Origin: Pholiota molesta
Lineage: Eukaryota > Basidiomycota > Agaricomycetes > Agaricales > Strophariaceae
Assembly (NCBI GenBank): GCA_014925825.1
Contig: JACGCK010000195.1
Coordinates: forward strand, 1 to 64,000
DNA length: 64,000 nt
Direction of reading: 5' to 3'
Part shown: in pieces, positions 44,051-54,532 of the stretch
Position numbering within the stretch: the stretch's first letter is position 1
Layout of the letters: each line of letters starts with the position of its first letter
The notes under the pieces: model-generated
Databases searched by the model: none
What the model was told of the DNA's origin: nothing
Seen by the model: the letters and a program-made list of their open reading frames with translations, nothing else
Translations under genes and position numbers: made by a program

Positions 44051-44386
44051 ACTACTGGCATCATGCACCTTCAAGTGGCCGCCTCTACCTCCGCGGCTTT
44101 TCCGCGTCGCCAGACAACTTTAGAATAGCACATCATGAATGTGTGAGTCATGCGAAATAGAATTAAACAACTGATACCGCATTACCAACGGAGTAAGTAA
44201 GTAAGTACATTCAGATACCGGACTCGCAGCTTCTCGAACATGAGACAGCCTGGACCTGAGGACGTGAGAAATGACGGGCGCCTATTTTGTTATCTGATGA
44301 GGGCGTGGCGCAAGCATGGCGTTCTCACATAAAAACTCGTTTTCTCTACCTTGCATGCCCTACTTTCTAACTTCTCAACTACATTT

Positions 44387-45507
44387 ATGGCTTTGCTTGA
44401 AGATTTTGGGTCCAGTATCCTTGCAGTACCCGACGATGCGTCTCCCACCCCTGCGATCGAACCATCAGATCCAGATGTCATAGTTGCTTCCCCTCCTGAG
44501 GATCCAACGCCGACCGTTCATAAACAACGTGATCCTGATTTTTACTTCAACAGTATCTTTGTGGTCTTCGAGGTATTTCCTATGATCTGCTAGTTATTGC
44601 ATACATGGTTGGCTCATAAACTCCTACGTTAGGCCGAAAATACTTTATTTCGAGTTCCGAGCCATATTTTCTGCAACGAATCGGAAACTTTTGCAAAGGA
44701 GTTCAATCTGCCCACTCTAAAAAATCCCTCAGGCGCGACGTCGACCATTGTCTTACATGACATTCAAAGGGAAGATTTTTGCAATCTCTTGAAGGCCTTG
44801 TATCCCCTGTAAGTAATCAATATCTTCATTATATTATTGCCCGTTTACTTTACCTGATGATCAAAACACCATTTCTTCGTAGCGCTCTCTCGACGAAACT
44901 TTCCCTCTCTGAGTCGGAATGGATCTCTATATTGATGCTTTCGACGAAGTGGTGCTTCAAAAACTTGAGGATAATCGCGATCTCAGAGCTGGAATCGCTC
45001 AATACAATCACATCTGTCAACAAAATCATTTTCGGACGCTTCTGCTCCATTTCTTCTTGGCTCCTTGCTGGGCTGGTAGAAATTGCGGAGAGGGAGGAAT
45101 CCATGAGCGATGACGATATAGTTGCTCTGGATCATATTACGGTCATTGCACTGCTCAAAGTGCGGGAGCGAAGACTGCAGACAAAATGCGACGAAATGGA
45201 ACAGCGAATTCGCAATATGGGTTATCACGTTAATAATAACGGGTTGGCTGGGCTCTCAATGATAACGCAGGTCATAAGTAGCGCATTCAAAAGTGAACTG
45301 GTCGCCGTGCAGACAGAAGAGACGAAATTTGCGGTTGGTATGTAAATCATTTATTCACCATGACAGGATGAGTGTGCTGACTATCGTCTTGTCAAAGACC
45401 AAGTAATGACATTGGCGTCGTCCAAGGTGTCCTCTACTCCACCACCGAAAATGCCAACAAAGGGAAAGAAGAAAGGGAAGAAGCAACAACCATTGTCAAT
45501 GATATAA
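44387..45507 (+). CDS. BTB/POZ domain protein 2
   Basis: This is the second BTB/POZ family member in the window. MALLEDFGSSILAVPDD opens an acidic, Pro-rich N-terminus. The BTB core is RDPDFYFNSIFVVFE, then AENTLFRVPSHIFCNESETFAKEF, then TIVLHDIQREDFCNLLKALYPL. The helical C-terminal region follows (SEWISILMLSTKWCFKNLRIIAISELESL; SWLLAGLVEIAEREESMSDDDI). After the domain is a coiled-coil-like stretch (LKVRERRLQTKCDEMEQRIRN), and the last exon ends in a lysine-rich tail (TKGKKKGKKQQ), possibly a nuclear-targeting segment. Introns fall at equivalent places to the gene at 54533-55456. An in-frame ATG at 44351 is an alternative start. Partner proteins are unknown. Confidence 0.8.
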
Positions 45508-45669
45508 TTCCTTCGACTAAATAGTAGGATACAGCTGTGTAGTGAATCAGATGTTCCATATGTACATATATACTGATAATTCGGAACGGGAATTTCAGGC
45601 AAAAGTCAAATCGGCTGATGTACATAAGAAATATTTCGAAGGTCTTTGAGAAGACGAAATAAATGAATG

Positions 45670-45678
45670 ATCATTGAG
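45670..45678 (+). repeat. target-site duplication, left copy
   Basis: ATCATTGAG immediately precedes the left inverted end of the element at 45679-47432 and is repeated exactly at its right end. Confidence 0.75.
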
Positions 45679-45693
45679 GGGCACCATTATTTT

Positions 45694-45771
45694 AGCGTGG
45701 GTGAGCGTGACGCAGCGTGGTGTAGCGTGAACGAGCGTGCATTAGCGTGAGTACTAGCGTGCGCTAGCGTG
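45694..45771 (+). repeat. AGCGTG array 1 (8 hexamers)
   Basis: Eight AGCGTG hexamers occur with start-to-start distances of 10, 10, 10, 10, 10, 12 and 10 bp. The four bases between hexamers vary, so this is a phased motif array, not a simple tandem repeat. Confidence 0.92.
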
Positions 45772-45937
45772 ACGTCGTAAACAGCCTTTGCGGCCGTTCC
45801 GCGTCATCCAAGACTTCCCCAGCTGCTAAAACCGGCGTAGGCGTGTGTTAGGGACGCCTGGTTGTATTACAACACAAAAAATACCATTGAACAATACAAT
45901 TTAAGGCATTGGAACCTTGGGAGAGTGAGTTTGTGTA

Positions 45938-45975
45938 AGCGTGGACCAGCGTGCCGCTAGCGTGGGTCCAGCGTG
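45938..45975 (+). repeat. AGCGTG array 2 (4 hexamers)
   Basis: Four AGCGTG hexamers with start-to-start distances of 10, 11 and 11 bp, in the same orientation as array 1. Confidence 0.9.
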
Positions 45976-46529
45976 CGCCAGTGCGCTGTCCTACTGAGGC
46001 TGATCAGCGTCATGATTCATCCACAGTTTCCGTCGCCACCAGAGCTGAGTCAAACATGTCTCACCTCATGGTTGAATATAAGTTGTACTTGTCATAGCTT
46101 GAAGCAATTCAGAATATTAAAAAATTGATATACGAGAAGGAACATACATGCGCGGCAATAAGTAAGAAGGCTATAATGAAGTACATATGCTGGCTTCTGC
46201 TGAGTTAGCTCGTGCTCGCCATTGGCGTCCATCTCTTTGTCTTCGCGGCGAGTGAGAGGAGCGGGAACGCGTGGTGCCCTGGCATCATTTTACGGGCGCT
46301 TAAAGCATCTGATGAATTCCCGGGTTTATCCTTCGTGCTCGCGAATGCGCTAGCAATTTCTGCTTGCGAGTGTATATTGCTATTTGTTCTATTTTCGCTG
46401 AAAAACTATGCGCCAAGATCCTAAGTCTGTAGAACAAATTTCTCGAATATATTTGTCTTAGGCACTTATAAGCATGGATAAATATGTTTATTCATGTATA
46501 TATACTCTAAGCGTAGACCAGCTTGGAGT

Positions 46530-46678
46530 AGCGTGCAGCGGGAAAGTAGCGTGAGGTAGCGTGAGGTAGCGTGAGGTAGCGTGATCTGGCGTGAGGTAGC
46601 GTGAAGGTAGCGTGAAGTCGCGTGGCGGTAGCGTGGAGGTAGCGTGATGCTAGCGTGAAGGTAGCGTGGAGTAGCGTG
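46530..46678 (+). repeat. AGCGTG array 3 (12 hexamers plus 2 variants)
   Basis: Twelve exact AGCGTG hexamers and two one-base variants (GGCGTG, CGCGTG) lie 10-11 bp apart after a first gap of 18 bp. Part of the array approaches a true tandem repeat of AGCGTGAGGT. Confidence 0.92.
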
Positions 46679-47346
46679 GCCTCGTATGAGCAACTGAGTT
46701 GATCTTCATATAAATGAACTTAGAACAATGCAGGAAGTCATGAATATTATTACTGTATTGTATATACTCTATTCTGCGCAAGCGTTGCATAAGTGCAATG
46801 GTTTTCGGTGCTCCGCGAGATATTTATCTTTGTTTGCTTAAACCTTCCGAGAACCCAACAAGCATTTTATTCTTTGTAACGTCTTAACCTATGAGACACA
46901 AAATCTAGCAGATAGATAATAACTTAATACCTACATTTTTCCATGGATTTATTTGGCTGTCTTGGACGACAAAAAATCTGGTGGCTGCATTGCGAATAAT
47001 TATGTGTCACAGAAATAATGTAACGTGTGACAGATTTGTCTTAGCACTATTTCTGGTCTGTGCGCCCGCTACATGAACTAAACGTCTAAACAAAACATAT
47101 ATTTGGAGAGAATATTATCTATTGGACTGAATACCAAGAGAAATAAGGAAGCAGAAGTGTTTTAGGAGAGATAATGAGCATTTAAAGTCCATAAGTTACT
47201 AGATAATCCATTTTCTGACTCTCTTGACCCAAAGAAATTTGGAAAGTGATATTTTTGCGAGGCCAGTATATCTACAATACACCTAGTCCCGTTGAACCGA
47301 CTCTCGAGGCCACACAGCATCGGGAATTGGGCAAATGATGTTTGCT

Positions 47347-47417
47347 AGCGTGGGCTAGCGTGGGCTAGCGTGCACGTGACTCACGCTAGCTACACGCTAG
47401 CCACGCTAATCCACGCG
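47347..47417. repeat. AGCGTG array 4, mirrored around CACGTG
   Basis: Three AGCGTG hexamers on the plus strand (47347, 47357, 47367) are followed by CACGTG (47373-47378). Then come three reverse-complement CACGCT hexamers (47382, 47393, 47402) and a CACGCG variant (47412). The whole forms a large imperfect palindrome beside the right end of the element. Confidence 0.9.
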
Positions 47418-47432
47418 AAAATCTAGTTGCCC

Positions 47433-47441
47433 ATCATTGAG
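47433..47441 (+). repeat. target-site duplication, right copy
   Basis: An exact second ATCATTGAG directly follows the right inverted end of the transposon-like element. Confidence 0.75.
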
Positions 47442-47724
47442 GACACATTGGATCGACACTTCGCGGGTTTCAAACGGATATTTTGACTTCGTACTTACAC
47501 TACTTATCGTGATCTGGTCATCGAACTGGTATACCTTCCTTCCCATTGACAGATAGATCTAGAGTACTGTCTCAGACGCAGTGCGAAAGCGCATGCATGC
47601 ATGCCATTATAATATATGCGTAGTCGTAACAACGCGAATGACGATGTAAATACATCCGGGATATACGTCGGCGGTGGTGCGTACGGGATAGGGGAAAGGG
47701 TGGGGGAATCACGGTCGTCGCAGT

Positions 47725-48915
47725 TCATGCAGGGAGTTCGAACTTTTGTCCTTGCAGTACTCTATTGATAGAGACATCGAACGGTCAGTGCTAGGAAACA
47801 AGCAGGGGTGGGAAAAGGGCGTACTTTGTGAAGTAGACATAGAAAAAGTCGAGGTAAAGACCAGTTTGGACAATGCCAGCTGTCACTGCTATTGGGTCTA
47901 CCAAGCCTTCTGAGAAATACCTGTTATACACAAAAGAGCAGTCAGTCACTGTCAGGTCCCCAGAACATGTAGCCAGTTATAAATAAATGTATAAAAAGTG
48001 ATGTCATCATCGGGCTGCCGCTCTGTCGCTCGAAGCCGGCGGCGAACACGTAGCATCAGGAATCGGAGAACGATGCAAAGAAACATCTAGCTAGAGGACG
48101 GTAAGAGGGGGGGAAGAAATAACGCACCTGTAAATCCAATTTGGGATATACAACGCCCTGTAAGCGCCAAGTGCAGCCAAGTAATGCGTCGTGATAGTTT
48201 CTGCCTCGCCCGTACGCTGGAGCATGAAGAGCTGGGGGAGAATAGCAACCGCCTCCAGCCAGATCGAGAACGACCAAAGGATCTCAGAGACCCAGAATTT
48301 GTAGTTGAAGATGAGCGCGAAGATGACGCAGGGACCGAGGAGGTATTCGACGCGGAAGGTATCGATAGAGGGGTCGTGCGTTGGCCTGTAGGTGTTCCAG
48401 ATAGTCAGAAGCTTGTAATATGTCGCGAAGAACGCGATTCGGAAAGGAGGTAGGGTGGCAGGGTGGGGCTGACCTGTATTTGACCTTCATGAGGTAGAGA
48501 ATGTAACAGCTGCTAGCAATGAAGAAGAGCTTCATCACGGAGTTGTACAGCGATACATAGCGGAAGAAGAGGTCGAGGTAGCGTGCAACGAAAACGACCA
48601 CGTAGAGCGCTTGCGTTCGGAATGAAATACCTGCACATAGGAGAAGTCAGCCGTCCGTTCAACTGTTTCCTTGGGCAGTAGCAGAGAAAGATGGCCCATG
48701 TCAGTGTGAAGTGGAGATATGTACATACCCCTACATGACCGCGTAGTTTGTACCTTGTGCAACAATATGAAAATTGACGCGAGATGCGACAGGTCACCTA
48801 ATTACCCATGCAAACATGCACAGCCAATACGCAGTAGTAATGTAACATCATTTATTAGCGCTCATTCGTCCGGCTCAAGCAATAACAACGCACCAAGAAA
48901 CCTGAAAATATTCAT
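47725..48915 (-). CDS. ERD2: ER lumen protein-retaining receptor (KDEL/HDEL receptor)
   Basis: ERD2 retrieves escaped ER proteins bearing C-terminal H/KDEL from the Golgi by COPI transport. The spliced product is 212 residues, the normal family length, with seven membrane segments. Exons read MNIFRFLG, DLSHLASIFILLHKVQTTRSCRG, ISFRTQALYVVVFVARYLDLFF, MKLFFIASSCYILYLM, PTHDPSIDTFRVEYLLGPC, FSIWLEAVAILPQLFMLQRTGE, TITTHYLAALGAYRALYIPNW, YFSEGLVDPIAVTAG and VLQGQKFELPA. The short first exon encodes only eight residues (48915-48892) and the last exon eleven. All splice junctions keep frame. The sequence looks fully functional. Part of its 3' end is duplicated at 43841-44050. Confidence 0.95.
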
Positions 48916-50277
48916 CTTTCTACTTTTCGCGATACGTTTCGAGGGCGTTAGAAGGAGTTCGGATCCAAAGGCCAAGAGTTCAAGCTCAAGTTCTACTATC
49001 GGTTGACGTAAGCCTTTGGGGAAACACCAAGAAAAGGGGATATAGAACGAAGAAACGCAGGTGGAATTTGCAAGAAAGGCCCGTGGCTGAAGAAACGGGG
49101 TTGCAATGTGCCAGGTGCGACTCGGATCAGTGACGACGCTGGCGTGAACGACTGCGACGTGTTCGCCCAAAAGGCCCATGACTAAGCAGTTTCCACGTTT
49201 AAAATGGCCGTGAGAAAAATGTTGTGTTGAACTTGTCACAAATTGCACATCACAGGATGTCACGTCCTTACGTTCATACCACAACATCGACGACGACAGT
49301 GGACACTTACAAGGAGAGACGAGATATCGTTCAATGAAAAACATAAACCAATTATTCTGCCGGAGCCTATCAAAATCTTTGCACTACCCAGCTAAAATCA
49401 GGCCCTTGCTAGCTGCCACGCTTTTTGCTCTCATTGGAGTCGCCTGGCTTTGATTACTGTCCCAATCTTCTCATCTGTGCTATCCGCTTGCCTTGGTAGA
49501 TTCTCTTGAATCTCAGTGCTTCTATGTTTGGGACCTAGAAAAAAATTCCGATCAAAACGGCCAGAAGACATGAACACGGTCTCCTCGATATATTGTTTAC
49601 GAAATCTACAGCAAATACAGCTTCAGCCATGGCTGTGGAAGTCGCTTCCCAAAGGCTCGTGCCGTAGCATGGGTGACATTCTAACGACATTCGCTCGAAT
49701 TTTTTTGCAAGGCTGGTCTAATCTTGGCTGGCCTGTCGGAAATTTGTCGAATAGATGAACTCTTACGTTCTTAGGAGCAATGCTGAAGGTTATGTACCCG
49801 AGTATGGCTCGACGAATAAGCGAGGACTCACTTACAGTGATCTGGGACTTTTGCAGACGTAGAATATACCCTTGAAGCAGCTGCAAGGTCTTTGCAAGTA
49901 GTCACGAGAATCGTCGTCTCCTCCAGTGTCGGCTTCGATATTCTATGGTGAGCTCATCTGTTTCGCCACATCATCTCGAAACATCTGAATGTAGGACTCA
50001 CTCTTTCTACCCAGGAATGGCACGTTATTCAATCTTTGGGAGTCCAGGAACATACTCTGTCGCAAAAGATTGGAATCCCGCTTCTAAGTACGCTCTGCTG
50101 ACAGGTGGGGTACAAGTGCCCAAGCTCACGGAGTCGCTCTCGATTGTCGCTGGAGAAGTCGAGGTCCCATCTGAGGTACTTGGCACTAAACTCTGATTCA
50201 CCAAAGTTGCTGGTTAGGCAGAAGGCAGACCGTCTTGTGAACCTGGGAATGCGATGCGGCTGTTCTAGAAATGGTCC
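48916..50277. other. 1.36 kb intergenic region
   Basis: This region holds the ERD2 promoter and 5' UTR in its first few hundred bases. Short frames further on (49516-50323) are not convincing genes, and no RNA gene is visible. Confidence 0.4.
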
Positions 50278-50645
50278 GGATGACTGGTCAAGAAAAACCA
50301 TCAGCAGCTACCATCCATTCTGATCGTCCGTCGCATGAAGTTAATGCCATTGCATTGCCTCCTTGTTCCACCGCTGGATGTTGCTGAAGAGATTGGTATC
50401 TTCCCTCGCTGCACATGAATTGACCAACATTGGATTAGGCTGTTCTGGCTTGCTCTGGTCTGGATGACTGGGCAAGAAAAACCGTCAGCTGCTGTGAACC
50501 ATTCAGATTCTCAGTCACATGGGGTCAATGCCGTTTACTTCGTGTCCTATTGCTAGATGTTGCCGAAGAGATTGCTATCTTTCTCGCTGGAGTTGATCAA
50601 CATTGGATTATTCTCAGCGATACCTGACAATTGTCTGATGTCGAA
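50278..50645 (+). repeat. diverged tandem duplication, two units of about 184 bp
   Basis: Units starting at 50278 and 50462 share GGATGACTGG, CAAGAAAAACC(A/G)TCAGC, the AGATTG.TATCTT block and CCAACATTGGATTA-like endings, with about a quarter of positions changed. No coding explanation was found. Confidence 0.75.
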
Positions 50646-51692
50646 AGAGCAGCGAGAGCCTTGAATATATCACGAAAATAGAATATCATACATAAATAGA
50701 ACATCACACTTCCCAATTCCTGGAAAGCTCTGATGGTTTGTATGGTTTATTTAGGTGCTTAGTCGCCTCTCCGTCTCCCTTGGGATCTAGCACGTCGTAT
50801 AAGCAAGGTATGTATCTTTCACTACTGTTATCCACTATTCAAAATTTGAGGTATTTAAAGCTACGTTCCAGTGAGTCAATGATAATTACAAACCACTGAA
50901 GATGCCACCGCAGTTCTTTCTAAAGATATCAACCCAGTCCACAACAATAAGGCCGCAAGTGACAATTCACACCTAAATACTATCATCGTATCAGTAGGAT
51001 CAGAGTAGGATTACACTGTTTTACGCAGGTTTTACGGTTCAAATATGCCGCTTTACATACATAGTAACATACAGAATTCTTGGAGGATGCACACGTGCAG
51101 TGTTAAGTTACTGAGCGCTTATTTTGACCTTTGTATCTTGTCTACTAAGTACAAGACGAACTCATTTCCAACGGGATTACTTATCGAGCTTAACCTAGGT
51201 AAGAATTTATTTTGACTGATTTCAAAACCTGGCTACATGTCCTTCCTCTCATTCATTGGCTTGCAATTTTGTACAATGTACGAGCGACGAGCATCCGACA
51301 TCGTCTCGGGCTGACGTTGAAACCTTGCCGAGCGGTGATCTTCAGGCCGAATTCTAAGAACAGAAAGCAGCCATTCGATGTTCAAAACGTTCAACTTCGA
51401 ATCTTCTTTGTACGATGATCGCAACTATGTTATTTTGCGGATGAGTACCATGCGATGTGATACGCATAAGTCATGAGTCCATGGCTGAAAACATTTTTGT
51501 AAACATAAGCCCCGCTTGCACTGACATATCTTTGCATGAATGATGAGGGTAGGTTTGAAAATCAAAATCACTGCTCAGACTCGGAGTTCTCGTCCTTGAT
51601 ATCGACTTGATATGTATATATTTTTGTACTCTGTGAGCCTTGAGGTCGAAAAAAGGTTAGTCTATATTATTGGACCGGCAGCGGCATTTTGA
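50646..51692. other. 1 kb AT-rich intergenic region
   Basis: No gene was recognised. The region lies upstream of the glycopeptide-like gene copy 2. Confidence 0.4.
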
Positions 51693-51713
51693 GCCGATTC
51701 CAGTGGAATCGGC
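51693..51713. promoter_or_regulatory. 21-bp perfect palindrome upstream of glycopeptide-like copy 2
   Basis: GCCGATTCCA and its exact reverse complement are separated by one base. The site lies about 195 bp before the start codon and about 110 bp before the TATA box, a position that suits a dimeric transcription-factor site. Function is inferred only. Confidence 0.5.
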
Positions 51714-51822
51714 ATTTGTTTTGAACGTAGGAGTATCTTTGCCGCGACAATAATAATACGTACACTAGAAAGATACTCTAGCATCCCTACATTATATTAA
51801 TTTTTTTTTTTGCTATGAACAG

Positions 51823-51830
51823 TATAAAAG
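51823..51830 (+). promoter_or_regulatory. TATA box of glycopeptide-like copy 2
   Basis: TATAAAAG lies 84 bp upstream of the ATG at 51907, after a long poly-T tract. This is a strong core-promoter arrangement, consistent with high or inducible expression. Confidence 0.7.
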
Positions 51831-51906
51831 CAGATGTTCTACTGCTCCTAAACCTCAGATCTTTCAAGACTCTCATTCCCTCGTCTACCAACGAACAACT
51901 CAAACC

Positions 51907-52849
51907 ATGTTCTCCCTCAAATCTGCTTTTGTGGTCGGTCTTGCAGCGATTGCCATCGGCGTCAACGCTGAGTCGCACACTGTGCACTTCACTAACAAGT
52001 AAGAAACTATGGCAGATTATTTTCTATGATATATACTCATCTTTTCTCCCATAGCTGTGGCTTTGGAACCGTCAGTCAAATGTTGATGGAACTGACCTAG
52101 TTCTTTCTTTACTCATGAGTTCCTGTAGCCAACTTTAATCCAAGGTGGAAACGTCCTGTCAACCGGGGGTGATTTCACTTCGAACGGACCTCTTACTGCA
52201 GCCATTGCGTACGTTTTATAGCGGGTTAATTATCTACCACTGATTTACCATTGTTCGGATGTAGGTATTTGCAAACAGGTACTTGCTTCAGCTCAAAGAT
52301 TGTTATTTCGAAGCTAATCTAATTGTCTAATAAAGGCGGTTGTGGGTTCAACGGAGAGGGTTGCACTCTCATCGAGACCACTCTTGTTAATCCTACCTCC
52401 CCAGGAAGTGGATCTAGCACCGACATTTCACTTATTCCTCCGTATGTTTAAGATCATCGCGTCGTTTTCCTCTCTTATTTGATGTATTTTACAGTCACTC
52501 GTTCTCCGTGACTTCTGGATTTGGGTAATAGTTGCATCTCAACCAAATCTCAACCTCCGTGTCATACTCAACTCATGACTGCGTTCTAGATACTTCAACG
52601 GCTGCGATACATCAGGAGCAGACTGTAAGTCTTACCTTCCTTCTAAAGGGTCAAACCGCCTTGCCTAATTGCTCACCATTAAATTTAGGCACCAATGCTA
52701 ATTGCCCCACGGCATTCCATGTATCCACCGACACCGGTGTCCAAGTTGCTTGCCAAACTAACAATGTAAGAGCGAATTCCAGAATTATCCTCAACATCTG
52801 TTCTAATTTGAGCTACTAGGTCAATCTTGCGATTACTTTCTGCGACTGA
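51907..52849 (+). CDS. secreted glycopeptide-like protein, copy 2
   Basis: This protein of about 159 residues is encoded by eight exons. MFSLKSAFVVGLAAIAIGVNA is a clear signal peptide. The mature chain continues ESHTVHFTNNCGFGT, PTLIQGGNVLSTGGDFTSNG, YLQTG, GCGFNGEGCTLIETTLVNPT, SGSSTDISLIPP, HSFSVTSGFG, YFNGCDTSGADC, PTAFHVSTDTGVQVACQ and VNLAITFCD. Cysteines and exon limits match copy 1 at 4400-5352. Exon 2 is 16 nt (52055-52070) and exon 4 is 14 nt (52265-52278). The family is widespread in mushroom-forming fungi and annotated as glycopeptide, with thaumatin-like character; function is not established to my knowledge. A palindrome and a TATA box lie upstream. Confidence 0.87.
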
Positions 52850-53291
52850 GATTGAGTTGGAAGCCGTTGGACTCGGAGGTCCCTAAGTCTGAATTAACGC
52901 TTGTGATTGGGTTGTAAACAATAAAAAAATGTGCTACCGGAATATTTGGTGACGAGAACGTCGATCTAACTTTGGACTTTGGGTATGCAATGACGGGCGC
53001 CTATTCTAGATTCATCAAAGCAACAATAATGGGTGCTAAAAGAGCCAAATTTCAGAGGATCAACTCATTCCCGTATATTGAGCTATAAGCCTATATCCTA
53101 AAAAATTTGAGCTTATGCTTCGTTGAACATTCCAAGTGGTTCATCGCTTTTTCACAACTTTTTCACCTCCAGGGAAGATGTCAATATACACCACGTGACT
53201 GGAGAATTTGTCTGCTGCCGCCATGCCGGACCCGGCTCCTTCGTCACTGTACATCCTCCTCCTCGCTCAACGGCGCGCGAGCAAAACCACC
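52850..53291. other. intergenic spacer, GEP4 promoter
   Basis: This spacer contains the 3' UTR of glycopeptide-like copy 2 and the upstream region of GEP4. A 17-bp motif at 52989-53005 also occurs upstream of the BTB 2 gene. Confidence 0.45.
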
Positions 53292-54354
53292 ATGCCGCTG
53301 AACATTCCTGGAGTCTTGGTGCCATTCCAGCTCTTGATACAGCCAAGGCTGGTTATCCCTGGCGTAATAGTGAAAGGTATCTGCACTCCGAGGCCCTAGT
53401 AACCTATCAGTATTTCTGATCCACGCCTGGCACAGGAAGACATCCGCCATATCGACTTTGCAGCGCTGAAACGGGCGGGATACCGGGGTGCGGTATTTGA
53501 CAAGGATAACTGTTTGGTTTGTTCTCTTTCGTTTCGTGTTCGGTTTGTTGGTAAACTTTGTTTCCGTGCAGACGATACCACACAAAGACACCCTCGTTCC
53601 AGAGCTTCAGGTCAGCAATCACGCGTTATTGTCGTTCTATGGCGCGAAAACTGAGATGGCTGTAGGAATCATGGAAGGAGTGTCGTGAAATTTTTGGCGA
53701 AGGCAATGTTCTCATCGTCAGCAACTCCGCGGGCACATACCTAGATGCTGGGGGGCTACTGGTATGCTCACATTCCCTTCTAACTGACAATGCCCCACAC
53801 TAATATAGCACTGATATTATTTGCAGACTGAGTCGGTCACTCACCACCTAGGCGTCCCCGTCCTGCAGCACAAGGCATTCAAACCAGCGTACTCGTGTAT
53901 AACCGCGATCCGCACCTACTTCTCCTCGCTCCGTTCTCCGGTCCTCGACCATGAACTCATCGTCGTTGGCGACCGCATCTTCACCGATGTCGTCCTCGCG
54001 AACCGAATGCGCTTGCAAGCGAATCGCTCCAAACGCGCTCTGAATGCATCACCGTCCCTTCCACGTGAAAAAGATATCAGCTCAGTAGAAGCAAAAGGAC
54101 CTTCGGATGTCGATAGGACGACAACCACATCGCGGGGGCCTCTGGCGATATGGACGACAGGCGTTTGGAAAAAGGAGAGCATGCTGATGCGGCTGTTAGA
54201 GGGCCAATTGGTGAAGTCGGTGCAGAAGTGGTCTACGCCACCAGCGGGAGAGCCTTTCGATTCGAGGCAATTTGTGAAGGAGGTTGCCAAGCCTGAGCCA
54301 CCAAGAAGGCAATCTTTGTTTGATGGTCTAATATCACGATTACGACGAGCCTAG
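53292..54354 (+). CDS. GEP4: mitochondrial phosphatidylglycerophosphatase (HAD family)
   Basis: GEP4 dephosphorylates phosphatidylglycerol phosphate at the mitochondrial inner membrane, a step in cardiolipin synthesis. The start MPLNIPGVLVPFQLL at 53292 is the family-typical N-terminus; a preceding ATG in another context is not needed. HAD motif I is FDKDNCL near 53495, directly followed by an intron and TIPHKDTLVPEL. HAD motif II is within VLIVSNSAGTYLDAG near 53715. After the next intron come SVTHHLGVPVLQHKAFKP and the HAD motif III/IV region VVGDRIFTDVVLANRM near 53960-54010. The C-terminal exon carries PLAIWTTGVWKKESMLMRLLE. Four introns splice in frame, one using an acceptor (GAAG) just downstream of a closer CAG. 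Confidence 0.92.
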
Positions 54355-54532
54355 CTAGATGATTATCGATATCCATGCATCCCACCTCATTCATATCTGC
54401 TCGCTTTGTTATCATTTAAAATACATCTATTAATTCGCTTTTTCGGTATGTAAAGTAAAAGACAATTACTTAGTACAAGGAACATTAGCCTAAAGTCCAG
54501 ATCGTCATCTCGAAGAGAAGGAAAGTCATGAT

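Larger units (their letters stand above)
45679..47432. mobile_element. non-autonomous TIR DNA transposon (MULE-like), 1.75 kb
   Basis: The left end begins GGGCACCATTATTTTAGCGT. The right end, read from the other strand, begins GGGCAACTAGATTTTCGCGT. They agree at 17 of the first 22 positions and then both run into AGCGTG arrays pointing inward. A perfect 9-bp direct repeat (ATCATTGAG) flanks the element. A 9-bp duplication is typical of Mutator-like elements; hAT and KDZ elements make 8 bp. No transposase is visible. The only notable open frame (about 46212-46424) lacks recognisable motifs, so the element would depend on another copy. It sits between the 3' ends of the BTB 2 and ERD2 genes. 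The superfamily assignment is inference. Confidence 0.65.

Noticed and set aside
46212..46424. Hydrophobic open frame inside the transposon-like element as a membrane protein or transposase
   Set aside because: It is short, has no splice partners and carries no transposase or receptor motif, so it was left as part of the element.
45694..46678. CRISPR-like array because of regularly spaced repeats
   Set aside because: The repeat is only 6 bp with 4-5 bp gaps, the host is a fungus and no cas genes exist. It is a phased motif array.
47504..47728. Minus-strand open frame downstream of ERD2 as a separate gene
   Set aside because: It overlaps the ERD2 last exon and 3' UTR in another frame, and its apparent similarity to 43719-43922 is explained by duplicated ERD2 3' sequence.
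49516..50323. Short frames on both strands as a possible gene between ERD2 and the tandem repeat
   Set aside because: No frame could be joined into a conserved domain, and composition is not distinct from spacer DNA.
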